From assembly GCA_014804645.1 (NCBI GenBank), contig JAAUZI010000059.1:1-46822 (forward strand): a stretch of DNA of 46,822 nucleotides. Reading direction: 5' to 3'. Below, piece after piece: positions 17,464 through 24,213 of this stretch. A program made the translations under genes and the position numbers. Below the pieces are notes generated by a model, which saw nothing but the letters and a program-made list of their open reading frames with translations, was not told where the DNA came from and did no database searches. Origin of the DNA: Lachnospiraceae bacterium (GTDB taxonomy: Bacteria; Bacillota; Clostridia; Lachnospirales; Lachnospiraceae). Every line of letters starts with the position of its first letter. The stretch's first letter is position 1.

Positions 17464-17951
17464 TGCAGATATTTATATGGTGTGTGCTTGCCTTGGCGGG
17501 TTTCAGCTTTGGCTTGCTGGCGGCGGCCGGAGTGTTCACGGTGCTCAGTGCCGTGGGGCTGATTCCCCGTTTTGCCGGAAAAACCCATTCTGCAAAGGAG
17601 ATTTGGCTTTATGAGGACATGGTGATACTGGGAACCATCATAGGTTGTATATTCAGCATTTTCCACCGTTATCTCCAGATAGGCGCGTGGCTGGATGGGC
17701 AGCTGCCGAGTCTTGGGTGGCTGTGGGAGGCGCTGGGACAGGGATTTCTCGGCATCTCCGGTTTGTTTTATGGCATGTTCGTGGGATGTTTGGCGCTGGC
17801 AATCGCGGAGATGTTGGACAGCATCCCCATCTTCACCCGGCGGATATCGTTTCGCCACGGGCTGGGCTGCGCCGTGCTGGCCATGGCCGTGGGTAAGGTC
17901 TGCGGTTCCCTGTTCTATTTTTGGCAGGAACTGCACAGGGCGGTGGGATAA
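17463..17951 (+). CDS. spoVAB: Stage V sporulation protein AB
   Basis: 162 residues with four to five membrane helices and the conserved AAGVFTVLSAVGLIPRFAGKT and EDMVILGTIIG segments of SpoVAB. It acts with the other SpoVA proteins in dipicolinate transport across the forespore membrane; its own role is not well defined. Its ATG overlaps the spoVAA stop (TGATG), so translation is probably coupled. spoVAA and spoVAB are missing from several Clostridium species that keep only spoVAC-AD-AE, so this is the fuller set. Confidence 0.92.
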   Translation: MQIFIWCVLALAGFSFGLLAAAGVFTVLSAVGLIPRFAGKTHSAKEIWLYEDMVILGTIIGCIFSIFHRYLQIGAWLDGQLPSLGWLWEALGQGFLGISGLFYGMFVGCLALAIAEMLDSIPIFTRRISFRHGLGCAVLAMAVGKVCGSLFYFWQELHRAVG

Positions 17952-18012
17952 TGCTGGGAGGGAATATGCGGAACTCTTACGGAACTTAAATAGAAAGGGA
18001 TAGGTATATGAT

Positions 18013-18468
18013 ATGGACGAACAACAAAAACAGGAGTATGAAAAATATGTAAAGCAGGTGACGCCCACCCACAATCTGGGCCTGCAGATGCTGAAAGCGT
18101 TTATCACAGGCGGCATCATCTGCTGCATCGGGCAGTTTATCCTAAACTACTGTGAAAAACTGGGGCTGGATAAGCAGAGCGCGGGCAGCTGGTGCTCCCT
18201 GATTCTGGTGCTGTGCTCCGTGGTGCTGACGGGTTTCAACCTCTACCCCAGGATCGTGAAATGGGGCGGCGCCGGAGCATTGGTCCCCATCACAGGATTT
18301 GCCAACTCGGTGGCTGCCCCCGCCATCGAGTATAAGAAAGAGGGACAGGTATTCGGCGTGGGCTGTAAGATTTTCACGATAGCCGGTCCGGTGATCCTGT
18401 ACGGCATCTTCGCCAGCTGGGTGCTGGGGCTGATTTACTGGGGCGGGAAGTGTTTTGGTATCTGGTGA
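18013..18468 (+). CDS. spoVAC: Stage V sporulation protein AC
   Basis: 151 residues with about four membrane helices. The segment PRIVKWGGAGALVPITGFANSVAAPAIEYKKEGQVFGVG is the SpoVAC/AE signature. SpoVAC behaves as a mechanosensitive channel that lets dipicolinate through the inner spore membrane. It starts 61 nt after spoVAB. In most genomes spoVAD follows directly; here spoVAD is about 11.9 kb downstream. Confidence 0.95.
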   Translation: MDEQQKQEYEKYVKQVTPTHNLGLQMLKAFITGGIICCIGQFILNYCEKLGLDKQSAGSWCSLILVLCSVVLTGFNLYPRIVKWGGAGALVPITGFANSVAAPAIEYKKEGQVFGVGCKIFTIAGPVILYGIFASWVLGLIYWGGKCFGIW

Positions 18469-18510
18469 GAGCCAGGCAGAAGGAATCCGGAATGTAGAAC
18501 AGCTTATGGC

Positions 18511-18575
18511 AGGCAGAGTGACGGTCGTGAAGTTTTAGCCGTTTCTCTGCCTGTTGACGTTAAATTTTTATTTTG
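18511..18575 (+). terminator. Probable terminator after spoVAC
   Basis: AGGCAGAGTGACGG (18511-18524) pairs with CCGTTTCTCTGCCT (18539-18552) over 12 of 14 positions. The T-rich tract starts about 12 nt later, so efficiency is uncertain. Confidence 0.5.
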
Positions 18576-18582
18576 TTAGTAT
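18554..18582 (+). promoter_or_regulatory. Promoter of the HTH-PurM gene
   Basis: TTGACG (18554-18559), 17-bp spacer, TAGTAT (18577-18582). About 135 nt upstream of the GTG start. Confidence 0.6.
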
Positions 18583-18719
18583 TAATAGCAAGACACCTTT
18601 TCTACCAGCGGTTGAGTCAGGCTCCAAAACTCTGCCCGCTGGTTATTGAGTTCATCGGGCGGCATATGCTATGATGTTTCCTGAAAAAACATGCGCTGTG
18701 GCGCGGAAAAGAGGAAAAA

Positions 18720-19970
18720 GTGCTGGATAGTACAAAAATAGGAAATTTCATAGCGGCAAAGCGAAAAAATCTGGACCTGACGCAGCAACAGCTGGCGGAT
18801 AAGCTGAACATCAGCTTTCAGGCCATATCTAAGTGGGAGAACGGGAGCGCTTATCCCAATGTGGAGATTCTATATGATCTGGGCCTGGCGCTGGGTGTGA
18901 CGGTGGACGAGATACTCTCCGGGAATGAAAAGGTGGAGGAAGGATTGTCCTACAGCAAGGCAGGGGTCGATATTTCTTATACGGACTCCATAAAAAGCGA
19001 GATGTCGGCGTACCTTTGCTCCGGCGACGCCAGGGTGTTGAACGGCCTTGGGCCTTTTGCGTCCCTGTATGATATTCACTTTCAGGAGATCAAAGACCCT
19101 GTGCTGGTGCTGAAGTCGGAGGAGCCGGGTTCCAAGCAGAAACTGGCCATGGAATACGGCTACACGGAGTCTATCTGCCACGACATGATAAATCACCTGG
19201 TCAACGATATAGTGGTGATGGGAGCCAGGCCCCTGGCGGTGCTGGACACCATTGTCTGCGGAAATGCACAGAAGGATATCATAAAATCTCTGGTAAAAGG
19301 AATTTCCGAGGCCTGTACGGAGAACGGATGCTCTCTTGTTGGAGGGGAGACCTCCATACAGCCGTCAGTCATTGATCCGGGGGTATATGTCCTCACTTCC
19401 AGCATTGCCGGGATTGTTGACAGGGACAGGGTGGTGGACGGCTCCAAGATCCGGGAGGGGGACGCGGTGCTGGCAATCGCCTCCAACGGACTGCACACGA
19501 ATGGCTATTCACTGGTCAGGCTGCTGATGGAAAAAATGCCTGAAATCAAGCTGGACAAGGTGGAGGGGATCACTTTTGTGGAGCAGATCATGAAACCCCA
19601 TACCCCCTATTATAAAGCCATCAAAGAGCTGTTTTCGACGGACTGCCTGCATGGGATGGCGCATATCACCGGCGGAGGTATCGCCGGAAACCTGTGCCGG
19701 ATCATTCCGAAGGGACTCTGCGCGGAGATTGATCGGAGCCTTATACGCATCCTGCCGATTTTCCGGTATATCAAGGCCCAGGGCAGGGTCAGCGACGAGG
19801 AGATGCTGCGGACTTTCAATATGGGCGTGGGATTCATCCTTGTTGTTCCCGAGACCAAAAAGGGACAAGTAATGCAGACGGTGGAGAAACATTACGACTG
19901 TTATGAAATAGGCGGTATTCGCAAGGGCAGCGCGGAAATCCAATTTACCGGCCGCCTGAACTGGCTGTAA
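18720..19970 (+). CDS. XRE-type HTH fused to a PurM-like (AIR synthase family) domain
   Basis: 416 residues in one continuous frame. Residues 5-66 are a Cro/C1-type HTH (IGNFIAAKRKNLDLTQQQLADKLNISFQAISKWENGSAYP). Residues 78-416 align along their whole length with PurM: SYSKAGVDIS, HDMINHLVNDIVVMGARPL, GCSLVGGETS (about 206), IVDRDRVVDGSKIREGD, SNGLHTNGYSLVR (about 255), GMAHITGGGIAGNL (about 314) and FNMGVGFILVV. PurM closes FGAM to aminoimidazole ribotide with ATP. The nucleotide-site DGVGTKL motif reads EEPGSKQKL, so normal catalysis is doubtful. No other purine gene is adjacent. A ligand-sensing DNA-binding regulator is the likeliest role. GTG start with GAGG five nt upstream. Confidence 0.88.
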   Translation: MLDSTKIGNFIAAKRKNLDLTQQQLADKLNISFQAISKWENGSAYPNVEILYDLGLALGVTVDEILSGNEKVEEGLSYSKAGVDISYTDSIKSEMSAYLCSGDARVLNGLGPFASLYDIHFQEIKDPVLVLKSEEPGSKQKLAMEYGYTESICHDMINHLVNDIVVMGARPLAVLDTIVCGNAQKDIIKSLVKGISEACTENGCSLVGGETSIQPSVIDPGVYVLTSSIAGIVDRDRVVDGSKIREGDAVLAIASNGLHTNGYSLVRLLMEKMPEIKLDKVEGITFVEQIMKPHTPYYKAIKELFSTDCLHGMAHITGGGIAGNLCRIIPKGLCAEIDRSLIRILPIFRYIKAQGRVSDEEMLRTFNMGVGFILVVPETKKGQVMQTVEKHYDCYEIGGIRKGSAEIQFTGRLNWL

Positions 19971-20114
19971 GTTATGCATTTTTCTTTTCAGAGCAGGGTA
20001 CGGCTGCATCTGTGGGAATAGAAATTGATCTGAGTGCAGAAAACAGTTGCCAAGCTATTTCATTCTGTGATAGCATAAAGAGAAAGAAAAATATAGTGTG
20101 GAGAGGTGTATACT

Positions 20115-21353
20115 GTGAAAAAGAAAATGTTGACCATACTATTGTGCGGCGTATTGGCGATAGCCGGGCTGGCAGGATGTGGAAATATCAGTTCGGACGG
20201 TCCCACCGCCATCATCGTGCAGCCGCCGCTACAGCAGGCTACAGAGCAGCAGAGCACTGTGGAGAGTGAGGAGAATGGCGCCTTAGAGGAAACTGAATCA
20301 ACTCAGGAGGAAGAGATGCAGGAGTTCGAGATTACGATGAGGGATGTGGCCCCCATGGATATGGTGAAGGATATGAAGATCGGCTGGAACCTGGGTAATA
20401 CTCTGGACGCCACCAGCAGCAAGGCTGGCGTAAGTGCGGAGACAGCCTGGGGAAATCCCAGGACCACCCAGGAGATGATCGACATGATTATTGACCAGGG
20501 ATTCAACGTGATCCGCATTCCGGTGTCATGGGGAGGCCAGATGAGCGGCGCCCCCAGCTATAATATTCTGCCCGCATGGATGGACAGAGTACAGGAGGTG
20601 GTGGATTACGCCTATGGCCGGGGTGTCTATGTGATTGTAAACATCCATCATGAGGACTGGCACTTTCCCTCCGAGGAGAACAAGGACGCGGCTGCGGAGC
20701 AGCTGAACGCTCTGTGGACCGCCATTGCCACCCGTTTTAGGGACTATGACGAGCACCTGATTTTTGAGGGGATGAATGAGCCGAGAAAAATAGGAACCAG
20801 TGTGGAGTGGAACGGCGGTGACCAGGAAGGCCGGGATGTGGTCAACTATCTGGACCAGGTGTTTGTGGACGCGGTGCGGGCCACCGGCGGCAACAACACC
20901 ATCCGCAATCTCATGGTGCCGGGCTATGCAGCCTCCTCCAGCGATACGGCGCTGAAGGGTATTGTGCTGCCCCAGGACGATCATCTGATCGTGTCGGTGC
21001 ATGCCTACACGCCCTATGATTTTGCGCTGAATACAGCGGGCAGGTCCACTTGGGACAATGACACCAGAGATATCGACCATCTGATGGAACTGCTGGATGA
21101 ATTGTTTCTGAGCAAGGGTGTGCCGGTGATTATCGGAGAATTCGGCGCCATGAACAAGAACAATGAGGACGAGCGCGTCCAGTGGGCCAACTACTATGTG
21201 AGCAAGGCCCGGGAATATAGCATTCCCTGCATCTGGTGGGACAACAATGCATTTGAGGGAGACGGGGAGAACTTTGGTCTGTTAGACCGCAGGGAGTTGA
21301 CCTTCCCCTACCCGGACCTGTTGAAAGCGCTGATTGAGAGCTCCGGACAGTAA
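20115..21353 (+). CDS. GH5 cellulase/endoglucanase lipoprotein
   Basis: 412 residues. Signal peptide MKKKMLTILLCGVLAIAGLAGC ends in a lipobox, so the enzyme is anchored outside on the membrane; an acidic linker runs to about residue 75. The catalytic domain starts at MKIGWNLGNTLDA. The acid/base glutamate is in FEGMNEPR and the nucleophile in VIIGEFGAM, with NIHHEDW between them, all typical of GH5 (subfamily-4-like) endo-beta-1,4-glucanases acting on cellulose, xyloglucan or mixed glucans. The start is GTG 20115, 8 nt after GAGAGG; a GTG at 20106 is too close to the site. It ends only 7 bp from the convergent popT stop. Confidence 0.92.
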   Translation: MKKKMLTILLCGVLAIAGLAGCGNISSDGPTAIIVQPPLQQATEQQSTVESEENGALEETESTQEEEMQEFEITMRDVAPMDMVKDMKIGWNLGNTLDATSSKAGVSAETAWGNPRTTQEMIDMIIDQGFNVIRIPVSWGGQMSGAPSYNILPAWMDRVQEVVDYAYGRGVYVIVNIHHEDWHFPSEENKDAAAEQLNALWTAIATRFRDYDEHLIFEGMNEPRKIGTSVEWNGGDQEGRDVVNYLDQVFVDAVRATGGNNTIRNLMVPGYAASSSDTALKGIVLPQDDHLIVSVHAYTPYDFALNTAGRSTWDNDTRDIDHLMELLDELFLSKGVPVIIGEFGAMNKNNEDERVQWANYYVSKAREYSIPCIWWDNNAFEGDGENFGLLDRRELTFPYPDLLKALIESSGQ

Positions 21354-21360
21354 GGCCCGC

Positions 21361-22173
21361 TCATTCCGCCCTGCGGGACAGGCGCGAGAACAGTTGACAG
21401 CCCGCCACGGCGGCCAGCGCGGCAAAGAGCAGTTCCCAGCCCTTGGGCAGTCCGGGGTATAGTTCCCCCAGAGAGCCTAGCACAAAGCCCAGAATCAGCA
21501 GATAGGTGGGGCGGGGATGGCGCTCCATCGCGCTGCCCAGCAGACGGGTACTCAGCAGGGTGCAGAAAACAGCGCCCAGTCCCAGAGGAATCAGGGAGGT
21601 GAACTGCAGTCGGCTTACAGCCGTCAACACCGGCTCATACAGCCCCAGCATCAACAGCATTTGAGAGACGCTGATGCCAGGCAGAATCAGGGCCACAGCC
21701 AGAATGCATCCCCCCAGAAACTGCCACAGAAAATAGGAGAGAGAGGGCATGTCGGCGGCGAACAGCCCCTCGGGCAGCGATGCCAGACCATAGACGATAA
21801 ACAGACCTGTCAGGGGCCAGAAAAGCACCTGCCAGGTTATTTTTTTGATTTTTGCCTGTCTGTAGATCAGGGGGATTCCCCCTGCCACCGCCCCCAGGAA
21901 AAAATAGCTGATTACAACAGGGTAGCGCTCCAACAGGGAGAGCACGCCCCTTGCCAGCAGGGCCATGCCGGCAAGCGCCCCCGCGCAAAACAGGGTCAGA
22001 AAGCACAGGCTTTTTCGGAAATGCCGAAAGATTCCGCCTACCGCCTCGATCAGCTCCTCATAGATTCCCAGAATCATGGCCATGGTGCCTCCACTGGCTC
22101 CGGGGACGGTCATGGTGCCGCCCACCGCCGCCGCCTTGAAAAATATCTGCCACCAGCTCTGCTTTTTGTCCAT
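21361..22173 (-). CDS. popT: DUF368 membrane protein, PopT-type polyprenyl-phosphate transporter
   Basis: 270 residues with about eight membrane helices. The N-terminal FFKAAAVGGTMTVPGASGGTMAMILGIYEELIEAVGG and the later LALILPGISVSQMLLMLGLYEPVL are the duplicated signature of DUF368. Members (PopT) were shown to recycle undecaprenyl phosphate across the membrane for cell wall synthesis. The start ATG 22173 has a GGGAGG site 6 nt upstream; that site is buried in a 78-nt hairpin (22181-22258) followed by five T, so expression is probably controlled in the leader. Specific activity here is inferred from family. Confidence 0.85.
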   Translation of the reverse strand: MDKKQSWWQIFFKAAAVGGTMTVPGASGGTMAMILGIYEELIEAVGGIFRHFRKSLCFLTLFCAGALAGMALLARGVLSLLERYPVVISYFFLGAVAGGIPLIYRQAKIKKITWQVLFWPLTGLFIVYGLASLPEGLFAADMPSLSYFLWQFLGGCILAVALILPGISVSQMLLMLGLYEPVLTAVSRLQFTSLIPLGLGAVFCTLLSTRLLGSAMERHPRPTYLLILGFVLGSLGELYPGLPKGWELLFAALAAVAGCQLFSRLSRRAE

Positions 22174-22180
22174 ACAAAAA

Positions 22181-22258
22181 CCTCCCATCCGCTCCGGCTG
22201 TTTCATAGTAAGCGGTATTGGAAATATCGTTTACTATCTATATCCGGTGGATGGGAGG
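22181..22258 (-). promoter_or_regulatory. popT leader hairpin covering the ribosome binding site
   Basis: In the popT transcript, CCTCCCATCC (22258-22249) pairs exactly with GGATGGGAGG (22190-22181), the latter holding the Shine-Dalgarno. Inside, CCGG pairs with CCGG and ATAGTAA with TTACTAT (22237-22231 with 22211-22205), topped by a short TATT/AATA stem. The 3' arm runs straight into TTTTT before the start codon, so the same hairpin can hide the ribosome site or act as a terminator. No named riboswitch class was recognised. Confidence 0.7.
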
Positions 22259-22327
22259 AACATTCCAATTTTATGATTTATACTCACTAATGATAGTCAG
22301 TATATATATGTATCGGCGTCCCGGGCA

Positions 22328-23686
22328 TTATCCCTTGATAAGCCGCAGCATTTCTTCCATGTCCGCGATCAGTTCCTTGGAGTAATTCTCGGCGTCGCTG
22401 CAAATCCGCTCCGCCATACCGTACTGCTCGCGCTGAAGTGCCTGAATCACATCCGCTCCATACTGGTGGAAACGCTGGTGCTTTTCACCCAGAGCGTTCC
22501 ATATGGGCAGCACCTGGGGAATCTGCGGGGTGAGGGCATAGTAGAAATGTCCGAAACCGCATTTAGTTGAGTTGAGCTGCAGCGGCAGTACCGTGCGCTG
22601 TCTCACCATATTCTGCAGATTGCCAAGCCAGGTGTTGTGCGCGGTGATGGCGTTGCTCACATATTTGGCGAACTCCTCGTCCTCCAGATGATAGAAAGCG
22701 TCCTCCGTCATGCTGCCCATCTGTTTCACTGTGTCGTCCAGCGTTTTCTCTATATCCACCACCGGTTCCACGGCCTTGATAAGGTCACGGCTGACATTGC
22801 TCATGAACTCTGTGCTGTCCCGCAGCTGGTTTTCCATCTCTGTCATGGAGCTGCTGAGTTCCTGGCTGACGGCGGCGATGGAGCTGATCGTCTCGTTGAC
22901 CTTGGAGACATGCTCCTGATTTTCGCTGTTCAGCGACCAGACATTTTCGATTTTTCCGGTCATGCTGTCCAAAATATCTATGGTTTCGCGGGTGCTGTTT
23001 CCGGTCTTCTGGGATGCGTCCTTGATATTGTCCACAAACTCGCTCATGTTTTTGGTCAACTGCTGGGTTCTCTCCGCCAGCTCACGGATTTCACCGGCTA
23101 CAACAGCAAAACCGCGCCCGGCCTCCCCGGCCCTAGCAGCCTCTATGGAGGCATTCAGCGCCAGCAGACTGGTCTGCAGAGAGATTGTCTCGATCCCCTC
23201 TATGACATCGTTCAGGTGGCCGATAAAGCCCTGCAGGGAGTCCATATCGCTGCGCATGCTGTGGGACATCTGGACCGTCTGTTCCGACAGCTCCCGGATC
23301 GTGGTAAGCTCCTCCTGAGCGGTCTCTATCTTGCGATACACATTGTCCGCCTCCGAGGAGACCTCCAGGATGTTGTGAGTCATCTCCTCGTGCGCGTTGC
23401 CGGAGCGTCCGGACGTCTGGCCGCCGGAGCCGAACAGCGATTCGGTGGCCCTGGCGATTCTGCGGGAAATGTCAACGATTTTGTCATTCTGATACTGCAT
23501 TGTCAGATCCAGAGAGCTGATCTGCATGACGGCCTTGATATTCTTGTCAAACGCCTCAGCGAACTGTCCCCGGCCCTGCTGCAGCCGCCTGTAAATCTGG
23601 CTCAGTTCCGGCTCACGAGAGTAATCAGCATCTTTCAATTCGGAAATAGCTTTCATAAGAACTACTTTGTTACTTCTGAATCCCAT
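22328..23686 (-). CDS. Soluble methyl-accepting chemotaxis-type protein with CZB domain
   Basis: 452 residues without a membrane segment. The middle is a chemoreceptor signalling coiled coil with the hairpin tip [20 protein letters not shown] and [30 protein letters not shown]. The C-terminal 106 residues are a CZB zinc-binding domain with candidate ligands H350, C376, H403 and H407. CZB domains respond to zinc and hypochlorous acid and control chemotaxis or cyclic-di-GMP signalling. ATG 23686 follows AAGGAG; the longer frame has no site. No che genes are nearby, so its kinase partner must be elsewhere. A 190-nt hairpin element lies upstream. Confidence 0.9.
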   Translation of the reverse strand: MGFRSNKVVLMKAISELKDADYSREPELSQIYRRLQQGRGQFAEAFDKNIKAVMQISSLDLTMQYQNDKIVDISRRIARATESLFGSGGQTSGRSGNAHEEMTHNILEVSSEADNVYRKIETAQEELTTIRELSEQTVQMSHSMRSDMDSLQGFIGHLNDVIEGIETISLQTSLLALNASIEAARAGEAGRGFAVVAGEIRELAERTQQLTKNMSEFVDNIKDASQKTGNSTRETIDILDSMTGKIENVWSLNSENQEHVSKVNETISSIAAVSQELSSSMTEMENQLRDSTEFMSNVSRDLIKAVEPVVDIEKTLDDTVKQMGSMTEDAFYHLEDEEFAKYVSNAITAHNTWLGNLQNMVRQRTVLPLQLNSTKCGFGHFYYALTPQIPQVLPIWNALGEKHQRFHQYGADVIQALQREQYGMAERICSDAENYSKELIADMEEMLRLIKG

Positions 23687-23855
23687 GTTGTATTCTCCTT
23701 TTCTACGGCAAATAGGCCAGGCAGTCACGAAATTGGCATCGCAATCCTCCGTGCGTATTTGGTTGATAGATATGTATATTCCCATCATATAGGATTTTTC
23801 AGAATGTTGCAACAACTTTATTTTTTATTGGCAAATATTTGCAATTTTCTGGTTA

Positions 23856-24044
23856 CTTTTCACAGGGTAGCCAGCAGAGGACGCTCCAGGCAGATAATCA
23901 TTCCTATACGGGCACGCTCTCGCTCGATTGAAAACGTAACGGATGCTAGGCTCGAAAAGACCTCACCAAGCACCGACGTTTTCAGACGTCCCTCCTAGGA
24001 ACGATTATCTACCTGAAGCTGTTTACTGGCTAGAGTGTGAAAAG
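23856..24044 (-). ncRNA. 189-nt imperfect hairpin element, probably transcribed from the minus strand
   Basis: The 51-nt left arm (23856-23906) is nearly the reverse complement of the 49-nt right arm (23996-24044): CTTTTCACA/TGTGAAAAG is perfect, then TAGCCAG/CTGGCTA, an internal bubble of about ten nt per side, then a 20-bp helix. Nested inside are GGGACG/CGTGCCC and GAAAACG/CGTTTTC stems. The three mismatches in the 20-bp helix are C-A or A-C on the plus strand and would be G-U pairs on the minus strand, which points to a minus-strand RNA. It lies 170 nt upstream of the chemoreceptor start, as a leader or separate RNA. A mobile miniature element is the alternative. Confidence 0.55.
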
Positions 24045-24138
24045 AAACATTTTCTGACGGACGCAGTGTGGGGAGAGAGCAGCATATATCCGGCATATTT
24101 TGGAGCCAGGCCACATAGGTTGTACCAGTACAGAGCGT

Positions 24139-24199
24139 GGGAAGTTTGTACTTCCCAATACCGGCTGGTGCAATGTCATAGGAGAGTCCTGTGATATGC
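24139..24199 (+). promoter_or_regulatory. Two hairpins in the leader of the P-type ATPase gene
   Basis: GGGAAGT-TTGT-ACTTCCC (24139-24156) is perfect and is enclosed by ACCAG/CTGGT. A second stem (24170-24199) of 13 bp with a GAG triloop and one bulge ends directly before the GAAGGGAG ribosome site. Its wobble pairs are G-U on the plus strand, which fits an mRNA leader. No known metal riboswitch motif was recognised. Confidence 0.5.
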
Positions 24200-24213
24200 G
24201 GAAGGGAGAAAGA

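Noticed and set aside
18720..19970. Selenophosphate synthase (SelD) as identity of the HTH fusion domain
   Set aside because: The motif order (SYSKAGVDIS, GLHTNGYSLVR, HITGGG, FNMGVGF) matches PurM throughout; the SelD N-terminal Cys/Sec glycine-rich loop is absent.
23690..24210. Known metal or cyclic-di-GMP riboswitch between the chemoreceptor and the ATPase
   Set aside because: No yybP-ykoY, NiCo, M-box or GEMM consensus was recognised on either strand; only unnamed hairpins.
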